Assembly (NCBI GenBank): GCA_000434915.1
Contig: FR882061.1
Coordinates: 1 to 14,013 of the forward strand
DNA length: 14,013 bases
Direction: 5' to 3'
Origin: Ruminococcus sp. CAG:563
GTDB lineage: Bacteria; Bacillota; Clostridia; Oscillospirales; Acutalibacteraceae
Below, in pieces: positions 7,328 to 14,013 of the stretch (position 1 is the first letter of the stretch; each line of letters begins with the position of its first letter). The notes under the pieces are model-generated. The model saw only the letters and a program-made list of their open reading frames with translations, searched no databases and had not been told where the DNA came from. A program made the position numbers and the translations under genes.

Positions 7328-7708
7328 ATGGATAAATACGAAGTATAGGTCAACGGAGTCATTAAGCTTAAAGCCGACCAAATGAGTTGGGAATATCCGC
7401 AGACCGACGGTGACGGCAGCGGTGCGACTGACGAAAATGTAATGATAAGAGAGGTTTTACCCGAAAGAGATAAAATCTCTCTTTCGTTTCAGGGCGAAGG
7501 GCTGACTGAAGCCGACATAAGAACAATTCTGACCGTCAGACATTATAAAACCTGCACGGTCAATTATTATGATATGTACACAGGAACAAGGATCACACGA
7601 ACCATGTATCCCGTTTCGGACGCAATAAAAACAAAGTACATGACGAACAGCGGCGAGCTCATCGTCGAGCCGTTTGAATTGCGATTTATTCAGATGATAC
7701 CGGTTTAA
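7328..7708 (+). CDS. Small distal tail/baseplate protein (DUF6711-like) with in-frame TAG at codon 7
   Basis: A 127-codon gene (126 residues if TAG is read) between the tape measure and the tail-tip fibre, where the distal tail protein normally lies. After the amber codon it continues VNGVIKLKADQMSWEYP, then DENVMIREVLPERDKISLSF, then an LRFIQMIPV end. A short NG-containing strand, a central 'R…R.KISLSF' strand and a C-terminal beta hairpin resemble DUF6711-type phage proteins, from memory. ATG 7328 has a strong AAAGGAG at 7313-7319, 8 bases upstream. The internal ATG 7382 has no ribosome binding site, which argues that translation begins before the TAG. TAA ends the gene, 13 bases before the next ATG. 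Confidence 0.72.
7346..7348 (+). other. In-frame amber codon in the distal tail gene (likely recoded)
   Basis: Codon 7 of the gene reads GTA TAG GTC AAC GGA, between MDKYEV and VNGVIKLK. This gives a natural KYEV-x-VNGV strand with Gln or another polar residue. The frame is unchanged on either side and the ribosome binding site is upstream of it. It is the second such codon within 2.8 kb and lies in the next gene. Confidence 0.7.
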
Positions 7709-7721
7709 GGAGGAATGACAT

Positions 7722-10700
7722 ATGTATAATCCGGGCGGAGATTATCTGACTTATATAAAAGACAGCATAATCCGAAAACCGAGATCTAAGATCGTGGTTG
7801 ACGGAAAAACATATACAGGATTGGAACATCTCGTTTCGTTTCCGAAAATCACGCATGAAACAGAGAAGATGATAGGCGGCTTTCCGGCAAAGACCTGTGA
7901 ATTCGAAATTTATAACCTTGACGGTAAATTAAGCCTTAACGGTAAAGAAGTACAGGTTTATCGTGGACTGGATATCAGTGATACCAAAACGGTGTGGATT
8001 CCGATGGGCTTGTTCTATGCTGATGGCGAAGATGTGACGAATAATTCGACCAAACGCACAATCCAGTTCAAAGGCACAGATCGTACACGTTTGTTTGATT
8101 CTCCGTTTGCAAATGTATATAGCAAGGGAATTATTCCGGCTGACACGGTTATTTCAACCGTTGCGGAAAAGATTTGTGCAAAGCATGGATTGTCAATCAA
8201 TACAGCCACGAAATCCAAAATCATTTCTTATCGATTTACCGAGGCTGTCGGTACTCCCGAGGACACGACTGACAGACAGGTGATTGCATGGATTGCCGAG
8301 TTAAGCGGATGTATACCGATTATCTCTCGTGACGGACAAAGTCTTATGTTTACAAGACCGACATACAAGGAAACGGTAACGGAAGCAGGAAAAACTTATC
8401 CCAGCGGATCATATGCCGATAAACGCAAATACAAAACGTTGTCTGCCGAACCTTTGTATGGCCCGATTAATGCCATTTCTTTCGGTCATGCCGATTATGA
8501 TGATGCATATGTTTATCAAGATGATACAGACGTTGAAACAAACGGCTTGCATGAATGGAAGATTAATGACAACGCTCTTGTCGAAAATGATAAATCAGCA
8601 CTTGCGCCGAAAGTCTTTGCGATAATAAAGGGCATGCAGATTTATCCGTTTGAGCTGACTGATTTTATCGATGATTATCTTTTTGACATCAATGACGGAA
8701 TACAAATTAAGAAAAAAGACGGAGCATTTGTAACCACATATGTTCTCGGTATGAAAACAACATCACGAATTCGCTCAGTCTTTAAGGCAGGAACGCAAGA
8801 TTCGTCGTCGGCAGACAGAAATCTTGCCGGAAGCGTTAAGCTCGATATGAAAAAGGTTAAATTGAGTGTTGATCACATCAACAATCAGATTACCGCCCTT
8901 GTAAAAGAGACGGACGAAAAATATTCTAAGCTGACGCAGACTGTTGACGGATTTGAAATAGAGATAGCCAACACAAAGAACGGGCTTGAAGCTAAGATAG
9001 AAGCGACGGCGAAATCTTTTGAAGCAACGTACGCGAAGAGGGAAACCGTTGACGGTCAGATTAAGGGCATAACAGATCAGCTTGAAGGCATTGACGGAAA
9101 AATCGAAGGCAAGGTAACGACCGAGATGCAGAAGGACACTACGATTTCAATCCTTGCCGGCAAGGTCGAATCCAAAATCAGCGGAAACTATGTCACCAAA
9201 GCAACGTATGACGACGAAAAGAAAAATTGGCTGTTGAAGACAACCTATGATTCTTACGTCAAACAGACAGATCAGCAAATTTCTGCCGCCGTCAGCAAAG
9301 TGCAGAAGCTCGAAGAGGCAGGGTATATCACCAAAGCAGCGTGCAATTCATTGATAGATCAAAAATCTGACAGTATTGCGCTTACGGTTGAGAGCAATTT
9401 GAAATATGAAAGCAGAAATCTGTTAATGGATTCGGAGTGTTTTGAGCACTTGACACCTACGGGATATCATGCGACATATCAGGGTGATTACGTCAGCACA
9501 GATGCAACATATTTACCTTCCGGTAAGGCTCGTAAGCTAACGGTTAAGGCGAATGACGATAGTCAAATTGCAGGAGTGTCTTTCTCTCCAAGTGATACAG
9601 TGGGCGGCGTGGATAAGATTAAACCCAATACAACATACACCTTATCCTTTTGGGCACGTTTATATCCGGACGACGCAACACAATCATTGTCAAGTCAAGC
9701 GTCGGTATATACGGCAACCGCACCGAATAATGCAATCATAGACACTAAGCGTACCCGAGGACTTGCACTTACAAAAAGTTGGCAAAAGGTTGTTATTGTA
9801 TTTACAACACAATCTACTGTCTCATCTTTTCTTTTGAGATTTGCTCTTGCCGGCTGCGTTAACGGTCAGCAGTATGCAATCGGCATATCCTCTCTCAAAC
9901 TTGAAATCGGCAACGTTGCGACGGAATGGGCGACACGCACACCGTCGGCAGCAGAGGTTGAAGAGTACGCAAAATCCGAGATAGCTCAGCTCCCAGATAG
10001 GATCACGCTTTCCGTCGAGAAGAATCTCAAAATCGGAGCGAGAAACATTCTGCTTGATTCGGCGTGTTTTAAGAGTTTTACACCGAGCGGATTCTACTCC
10101 GGCAGTATAGCTGCACTTCCGTATACCGATTCCTCTTTGCCGTCGGGATCATATAAACGCATGTCTTTCACGACGACACGGAGCGATTCGTGCGGAGTGC
10201 AATTCGATTCCGTCAGTATAATCGGGCAGGCTTTGGGAAGTATTGACAAGATTAAGCCCAGTACAACGTACACCTTATCATTTTGGCTGAAAAGTTCTTC
10301 GCATAACGGTGAGAAATTGGACCGTGAGCGTATGATTTATTGCGGTGAAAACAATTTCCCGACATTTGACGGTCAGCGGTGCAAGATTCCGACGATCTCA
10401 TCAAGCTGGCAGAAATATGTTGTTGTGTTTAATACATCTGCCGCAATATCGGAATTTCGGCTTCGCTTCTGCATTCTCGCCTGCACAAGCGGCGAATCCA
10501 TTGCTATAGATATATCCTCCCTCAAACTTGAGGAGGGTACAATCGCTACAGATTGGACGCCGTCAGAAAATGATTTGGTTAGTGGAGAAACGTACCAATC
10601 CTTTATTAATCTTTTGCCGGATAAGATTACAGCAGGAGTTTCGTCAACGGTTACAGACCAATATGTAGCTGACAAAATTCATAGTAAATGTGTTTCTGTT

Positions 10701-11675
10701 ACGCTTGACACAAACGGTGTTACTGTTGAAAACGGTGCATTAACTTTAAAAGATGAAAGCGGTGATGTTATGATTGATAGTTCAGGAATACATTCCGAAT
10801 ATCTTAATTTCGGAAAAATGATTGATCTTGACACTATAAAGAATGGTACATATTTTTCAACAATTCCATATGGAACTACTGCAACAAAAAATATAGATAT
10901 TTGGACTTTGAGAAATTACACTGGCACGGATACAGGAATGAAAAACGCAAAGGCAGCTGTCGATGTTATGACAAATATACCTAAGCTAAAACCACTTTTT
11001 TGGAATAATTCAAATAATTGGTTCTGTTCTTATGGCTCAAGTTCAACAGATACAAATTATGTTATTGCTGCAAAGCTCGATAACATTGATGAAGCACAAA
11101 CGTACCTTTTGTCCTATGACATAATTCTTGCGTCCGTAGCGAACGGCAAAGGATTAATTCCACAAAAAGTTTTCCTCGCAACAGATAAGAGTGTTTGTTA
11201 TGACATAGGCGTTGATACGCTTACTGCCGGAAATGCAGTCGTTTCAGGTAAAACATATCAGTATAGATATGGGACACTCTCTTGTTCAATTAGAGGGTAT
11301 GACCTAATTAAGAAAAAAGGTGGTCAAAGTAAAAACGCTAAGATTACCATACAAATTCTTTCTTTAGGAGATGGGGGTACAGGAACAGACTCTACTTCAT
11401 GGTTTTATGCAATGCACTGTCCGAATACGTCATACATGGGATTTATCGGCAATATTAAAATTAAAACATTTGTCGGTGCAACACTGAATGCCAGAGCTTT
11501 GTTAAACTCAAACACTGATTACTTCCTTGACCTTGGCACTGGTGTCCTTTCGGCTGATGAAGTCGGTTGCACAAATTTAAGAGCTACTGCTTTACCGTCA
11601 GTACTTTCAGCAACCGACAATTTAAGACCCGTATATGTCGATGAAGAGACAGGTCAATTATATAGACTGGCATAA
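7722..11675 (+). CDS. Large tail-tip/fibre protein with tandem carbohydrate-binding-like modules
   Basis: A 1317-residue protein that probably forms the tail tip and reaches the host surface. Residues 1 to about 350 resemble a baseplate hub / prophage tail protein N-terminus (RKPRSKIVVDGKTYTGLEHL, then ETEKMIGGFPAKTCEFEIYN). Residues 360-560 are a long Lys/Glu/Asp-rich stalk with coiled-coil character and repeated 'YVTKATYD'-type segments. Two related modules follow, about 563-745 and 772-945. Each opens with R-N-(L/I)-L-x-DS and contains IKPxTTYTLSFW, a SWQKxVVxF strand and ISSLKLE near the end, resembling CBM_4_9-type beta-sandwiches. The last ~330 residues are AT-richer and end VYVDEETGQLYRLA. 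ATG 7722 follows AAGGAGG. It ends in TAA, 12 bases before the next gene. No catalytic motif was recognised. Confidence 0.8.
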   Translation: MYNPGGDYLTYIKDSIIRKPRSKIVVDGKTYTGLEHLVSFPKITHETEKMIGGFPAKTCEFEIYNLDGKLSLNGKEVQVYRGLDISDTKTVWIPMGLFYADGEDVTNNSTKRTIQFKGTDRTRLFDSPFANVYSKGIIPADTVISTVAEKICAKHGLSINTATKSKIISYRFTEAVGTPEDTTDRQVIAWIAELSGCIPIISRDGQSLMFTRPTYKETVTEAGKTYPSGSYADKRKYKTLSAEPLYGPINAISFGHADYDDAYVYQDDTDVETNGLHEWKINDNALVENDKSALAPKVFAIIKGMQIYPFELTDFIDDYLFDINDGIQIKKKDGAFVTTYVLGMKTTSRIRSVFKAGTQDSSSADRNLAGSVKLDMKKVKLSVDHINNQITALVKETDEKYSKLTQTVDGFEIEIANTKNGLEAKIEATAKSFEATYAKRETVDGQIKGITDQLEGIDGKIEGKVTTEMQKDTTISILAGKVESKISGNYVTKATYDDEKKNWLLKTTYDSYVKQTDQQISAAVSKVQKLEEAGYITKAACNSLIDQKSDSIALTVESNLKYESRNLLMDSECFEHLTPTGYHATYQGDYVSTDATYLPSGKARKLTVKANDDSQIAGVSFSPSDTVGGVDKIKPNTTYTLSFWARLYPDDATQSLSSQASVYTATAPNNAIIDTKRTRGLALTKSWQKVVIVFTTQSTVSSFLLRFALAGCVNGQQYAIGISSLKLEIGNVATEWATRTPSAAEVEEYAKSEIAQLPDRITLSVEKNLKIGARNILLDSACFKSFTPSGFYSGSIAALPYTDSSLPSGSYKRMSFTTTRSDSCGVQFDSVSIIGQALGSIDKIKPSTTYTLSFWLKSSSHNGEKLDRERMIYCGENNFPTFDGQRCKIPTISSSWQKYVVVFNTSAAISEFRLRFCILACTSGESIAIDISSLKLEEGTIATDWTPSENDLVSGETYQSFINLLPDKITAGVSSTVTDQYVADKIHSKCVSVTLDTNGVTVENGALTLKDESGDVMIDSSGIHSEYLNFGKMIDLDTIKNGTYFSTIPYGTTATKNIDIWTLRNYTGTDTGMKNAKAAVDVMTNIPKLKPLFWNNSNNWFCSYGSSSTDTNYVIAAKLDNIDEAQTYLLSYDIILASVANGKGLIPQKVFLATDKSVCYDIGVDTLTAGNAVVSGKTYQYRYGTLSCSIRGYDLIKKKGGQSKNAKITIQILSLGDGGTGTDSTSWFYAMHCPNTSYMGFIGNIKIKTFVGATLNARALLNSNTDYFLDLGTGVLSADEVGCTNLRATALPSVLSATDNLRPVYVDEETGQLYRLA
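9408..9950 (+). repeat. Carbohydrate-binding-like module, copy 1 (within the fibre gene)
   Basis: Encodes residues about 563-743 of the fibre. It shares with copy 2 the opening R-N-L-L-x-DS-x-CF, the IKPNTTYTLSFW strand, SWQKVVIVF and ISSLKLEIG. At DNA level the segment around 9611-9651 is nearly identical to that around 10240-10280. This indicates internal duplication rather than convergence. Confidence 0.7.
10035..10560 (+). repeat. Carbohydrate-binding-like module, copy 2 (within the fibre gene)
   Basis: Encodes residues about 772-946. It has the same module order as copy 1, offset by 209 residues, with the same IKPSTTYTLSFW, SWQKYVVVF and ISSLKLEEG strands. Exposed loops differ, for example the segment around CGENNFPTFDGQRCKIP, so the copies may bind different ligands. 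Confidence 0.7.
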
Positions 11676-11687
11676 AGGAGGCAAACA

Positions 11688-12044
11688 ATGAAAACTACAA
11701 TTTCAAAGATACTTGATGCCCGTGAGACGCTTTCACGGCTTGCAGAAAAGGCGTTACCAGTAAGGCAGAGTTACAGGCTGGCAAAGCTCGTTAAAGCTGT
11801 AAATGACGAGCTGAGCATATATGATGGTGAGAGGATAAAGCTCTGCGAGAAATACGGCACGCTGAACAAAGAAGCAAAAAAATATGACATTAATAACACG
11901 GATGACTTTTACAGAGATTCCGCCGTCCTGTTAAGCCAAGAGGTCGAGCTTGACGTCAAGCCTATTGACATCAGCAACCTCGAATTATCGGCACAGGACA
12001 TCATCAACATTGAGCCATTAATTGAGGTGATTAATGATGATTAA
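11688..12044 (+). CDS. DUF1617-like phage protein, copy A
   Basis: A 118-residue, highly charged helical protein. It resembles DUF1617-type small proteins near tail-tip genes of Gram-positive phages (helix LRxRQSYRLAKLVKAVNDEL-like, then KLCEKYGTL, and an acidic end IEPLIEVINDD). Its function is not known. ATG 11688 has a consensus AAAGGAGG upstream. It is a near-duplicate of the gene at 12456. Residues 1-58 and 80-118 are almost identical to copy B, but about residues 59-79 (NKEAKKYDINNTDDFYRDSA) are unrelated. It overlaps the start of the truncated baseplate ORF at 12034. Confidence 0.75.
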   Translation: MKTTISKILDARETLSRLAEKALPVRQSYRLAKLVKAVNDELSIYDGERIKLCEKYGTLNKEAKKYDINNTDDFYRDSAVLLSQEVELDVKPIDISNLELSAQDIINIEPLIEVINDD

Positions 12045-12142
12045 CCGAATTACAGTCAGCGAAAAAAGGGGACTGTTTCCACAGTATAGCAACCTCGGCA
12101 CGATAGGGGAGAAGAACGCAACGACGCTGTTGTTTCTGCTCC
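11688..12142 (+). repeat. Direct repeat unit A (DUF1617-like gene plus baseplate gene 5' end)
   Basis: Matches unit B at 12456-12916. By eye, 11705-11863 (159 bp) is identical to 12473-12631, and 11925-12142 (218 bp) matches 12699-12916 with four mismatches. The intervening segments (11864-11924 and 12632-12698) do not match. Identity ends abruptly at 12142/12916, inside the baseplate gene, which marks a recombination junction. Confidence 0.9.
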
Positions 12143-12147
12143 TCTAA
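12034..12147 (+). pseudogene. Truncated 5' copy of the baseplate/receptor-binding gene
   Basis: From ATG 12034 (or 12037) the frame encodes about 37 residues, MMINRITVSEKRGLFPQYSN and on to TTLLFLLL. This is the same N-terminus as the intact gene at 12808, with one substitution (Ser for Thr at residue 9). It then stops at TAA 12145-12147, just after sequence identity with the intact copy is lost. GAGGTG lies 4-7 bases upstream, so a short peptide could still be made, but it lacks everything past the first ~36 residues. It is best read as a duplication remnant. Confidence 0.8.
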
Positions 12148-12166
12148 CCATAGAAGTTTGACACCG

Positions 12167-12442
12167 ATGAAAGTTAGTATTTCGTCAACTACCGATTGGT
12201 CGTATGCGTCCTATTCATCGGCGTTGAGAAGTATTGTTGAAGCGGATTCGGCATTAATTGTATCGGCAAACCGAGGAAATAATAACTTGTATTTAGAGGG
12301 CAGCAGCGTTGTAATATGTGGACAGCTTGAAGCGTTAAATGGTGTTAAACTACGAACTGCCATTGGTACGAGTTCCAGCCAATCATATGTATATGTCATA
12401 GCAGATAAAAAGACCGGAGAAATCGGCTATTTGTCAGCATAA
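12167..12442 (+). CDS. Orphan tail-fibre C-terminal fragment
   Basis: A 91-residue frame from ATG 12167 (a TTG at 12158 is also in frame), with only a weak AGAAG upstream. It is Ser/Thr-rich and beta-like: ISSTTDWSYASYSSALRSIV, then LYLEGSSVVICGQLEAL, ending VYVIADKKTGEIGYLSA. The end parallels the last ~50 residues of the 1317-residue fibre (LRATALPSVLS…VYVDEETGQLYRLA): an LR(T/A)-x-A segment, a VYV strand, a TG turn, a final L-x-A, and the same GCA TAA before a DUF1617-like gene. I read it as the 3' end of another fibre allele left between the repeats. It is in the +1 frame relative to the truncated ORF before it, so it is not fused to it. It may be untranslated. Confidence 0.5.
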   Translation: MKVSISSTTDWSYASYSSALRSIVEADSALIVSANRGNNNLYLEGSSVVICGQLEALNGVKLRTAIGTSSSQSYVYVIADKKTGEIGYLSA

Positions 12443-12455
12443 TAAGGAGGACACA

Positions 12456-12818
12456 ATGAAAACTACAATCGAAAAGATACTTGATGCCCGTGAGACGCTT
12501 TCACGGCTTGCAGAAAAGGCGTTACCAGTAAGGCAGAGTTACAGGCTGGCAAAGCTCGTTAAAGCTGTAAATGACGAGCTGAGCATATATGATGGTGAGA
12601 GGATAAAGCTCTGCGAGAAATACGGCACGCTTGATAAGGACAACGGCGTTTACAAATTCGAGGGCGAAAACCGCGAGAAATTTAACGCCGATATAAATGT
12701 CCTGTTAAGCCAAGAGGTCGAGCTTGACGTCAAGCCTATTGACATCAGCAACCTCGAATTATCGGCACAGGACATCATCAACATTGAGCCATTAATTGAG
12801 GTGATTAATGATGATTAA
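12456..12818 (+). CDS. DUF1617-like phage protein, copy B
   Basis: A 120-residue protein nearly identical to the one at 11688 except in the middle. Residues about 59-81 read DKDNGVYKFEGENREKFNAD here, closer to the usual 'G.Y.F…..FN' style of this family than copy A. This suggests that B is the ancestral form and A has a replaced centre. ATG 12456 has AAGGAGG 6 bases upstream. TAA at 12816-12818 overlaps the baseplate gene start by about 11 bases, as expected for coupled translation. Function unknown. Confidence 0.75.
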   Translation: MKTTIEKILDARETLSRLAEKALPVRQSYRLAKLVKAVNDELSIYDGERIKLCEKYGTLDKDNGVYKFEGENREKFNADINVLLSQEVELDVKPIDISNLELSAQDIINIEPLIEVINDD

Positions 12819-12916
12819 CCGAATTACAGTCACCGAAAAAAGGGGACTGTTTCCGCAGTACAGCAACCTCGGCACAATAGGGGAGAAGAACGCAACGACG
12901 CTGTTGTTTCTGCTCC
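12456..12916 (+). repeat. Direct repeat unit B (DUF1617-like gene plus baseplate gene 5' end)
   Basis: Partner of unit A at 11688-12142. After 12916 the baseplate gene continues intact, whereas unit A switches to unrelated sequence. The units are in direct orientation about 770 bp apart. Homologous recombination between them would delete the orphan fibre fragment and one DUF1617-like copy. Confidence 0.9.
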
Positions 12917-14013
12917 CTTTGTCATTACAAGGCTATGACAAAAAAATCGTCTGTGAGACCGCACAGGGCAGTTTTAATTATACGGTATCAAACGATACCT
13001 TCAACCTGCCGAGCGAGGTTCTGACGGACAGCACGCTGAAATTGCAGCTTGTTCTCAAGGACGGTGACAAAGTCATATGGAAGTCGATCCCGTATACTTT
13101 TACCCTTAACCCGACGCTTAACATTTCAGGCGAAAATCCTATTACAAAGGCAAAAGCGGAACAGCGAGAGGACGACCGCACCGAGCTTGGCGAAACGTTA
13201 TCCGACCTCACAGGGCAGGATTTGAAAAAATCGGACTGGGATGAGCTTATTGACATTGCCAATGAGTTACCGCTCAAGAGCAAACAAGATGTGCTTGACC
13301 TTAGAAAATGCAGTGAGTTAACCTATGCTTTTGCACACGCAACAACACCGCCGAGTTTGATCACAGGCGGCTATAAGCTTGACAAGGAAGACCCCGATAA
13401 TCCTGACTCATCCAACGTTTTGATTAAGCTGCCGTTTTTGGAAACACCGAATGCTGTATATAGGTACCAGACAACAAGAGTTTCCCAGAGCATCGAAGAA
13501 TGCGGCTTTTCAATCGGTGATGAGGCTGCGAAGGAAATTTGCTTTAACGGAAAAAGCATATTTAACGCTTACGGCGGAAAAGTTGCAGCAAATTTGAAAA
13601 GGCTCACGCTGGTAGGCATTGAGCGTGTTGTTAATCCCAGCGACATGTTCCAAGGCTGCGGATCATTGGAGGAAATAACATTGATTGAGAGAGGCAACAA
13701 TGCGGAAAAATACAGCACCGGTTACTGGTATGAATACTTTTGGAATTGTTCTGCCCTACAATCGATCCTTGGAACGCCGCTTGATATGAGCCGTGGGACG
13801 GATTTCACGCGTACATTTCAAAAGTGCTCAAAGTTAAAGTATGTGCGTTTTAAGCCGTTTACGATAAGCCACAGCCTTGATTTATCAGACTGTCCGGCTT
13901 TGATGAAAGGCAAGTACGGAGCAAGCTCCGACGATCCGGGGACGCTCTTGTCAATCGTCAACGGCGTCCGCGAATACCGTTCAGAATTAGGGCAGATTAC
14001 GATTAAATTTTCG
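12808..14013 (+). CDS. Baseplate/receptor-binding protein with BspA-like repeats (3' end outside window)
   Basis: A partial gene of at least 401 residues, open to the window end. Residues 1 to about 110 (INRITVTEKRGLFPQYSNLG, then a Thr/Leu-rich strand, then beta-strands ending TFTLNPTLNISGENP) resemble the N-terminal domain of BppU-type baseplate upper proteins. A charged helical linker (about 110-165, KAKAEQREDDRTELGETLSD) follows. From about residue 250 there are leucine-rich, BspA-like units: MFQGCGSLEEITLI, YFWNCSALQSILG and TFQKCSKLKYVRF. These look like surface-binding repeats. ATG 12811 is 7 bases after GAGGTG (12798-12803); ATG 12808 is directly in front. The gene overlaps the upstream stop. 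It is probably the host-recognition device at the tail tip; the ligand is unknown. Confidence 0.75.
   Translation, partial: MMINRITVTEKRGLFPQYSNLGTIGEKNATTLLFLLPLSLQGYDKKIVCETAQGSFNYTVSNDTFNLPSEVLTDSTLKLQLVLKDGDKVIWKSIPYTFTLNPTLNISGENPITKAKAEQREDDRTELGETLSDLTGQDLKKSDWDELIDIANELPLKSKQDVLDLRKCSELTYAFAHATTPPSLITGGYKLDKEDPDNPDSSNVLIKLPFLETPNAVYRYQTTRVSQSIEECGFSIGDEAAKEICFNGKSIFNAYGGKVAANLKRLTLVGIERVVNPSDMFQGCGSLEEITLIERGNNAEKYSTGYWYEYFWNCSALQSILGTPLDMSRGTDFTRTFQKCSKLKYVRFKPFTISHSLDLSDCPALMKGKYGASSDDPGTLLSIVNGVREYRSELGQITIKFS

Noticed and set aside
12034..12442. Single gene joining the truncated baseplate start to the orphan fibre end by +1 frameshift
   Set aside because: The frames differ and no known +1 slip signal is evident at CTC CTC TAA; a recombination junction explains the arrangement better.

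Overview
The window is a stretch of late structural genes from a tailed phage or prophage of a low-to-mid-GC Gram-positive host, most likely a gut Clostridia-type Firmicute. Evidence is the strong AAGGAG-type ribosome binding sites, tightly packed genes all on the + strand, and a gene order like that of Listeria A118-type siphophages. Host and lifestyle are inferred; no integrase, lysis, packaging or tRNA gene is visible.

Layout: terminator (40-69), then scaffold (144-746), major capsid (763-1845), head-tail connector (1858-2226), three small neck/minor capsid genes (2228-3355), tail tube (3358-3876), a possible internal terminator (3883-3915), tail assembly chaperone with a -1 frameshift extension (3931-4577), tape measure (4582-7314), a small distal-tail protein (7328-7708), a 1317-residue tail-tip/fibre protein (7722-11675), and a tail-tip region built from a duplicated cassette (11688-12916). 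The last gene is a baseplate/receptor-binding protein with BspA-like leucine-rich repeats, cut by the window end. Together these genes build the capsid, close it with the neck, assemble a long non-contractile tail around the tape measure, and finish it with host-recognition proteins.

The most notable signal is recoding. The tape measure and the next gene each have an in-frame TAG within their first ten codons (codon 10 and codon 7), after a proper start and ribosome binding site and with the same frame open afterwards. All 16 stops assigned here are TAA (11) or TGA (5), never TAG. This suggests the amber codon is read as an amino acid, probably glutamine, by a suppressor tRNA outside the window. 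Only two such codons occur, in consecutive tail genes and close to the start, so they may act as translation gates rather than reflect full code reassignment. Point mutations in a decaying prophage are the competing explanation.

A second cluster of oddities is at the tail tip. A DUF1617-like gene plus the first ~108 bp of the baseplate gene is present twice as a direct repeat. The copies differ completely in a 61/67-bp central segment between near-identical flanks. They enclose an orphan fibre C-terminus resembling the end of the upstream 1317-residue protein. This looks like a recombination-built store or scar of alternative tail-tip ends.
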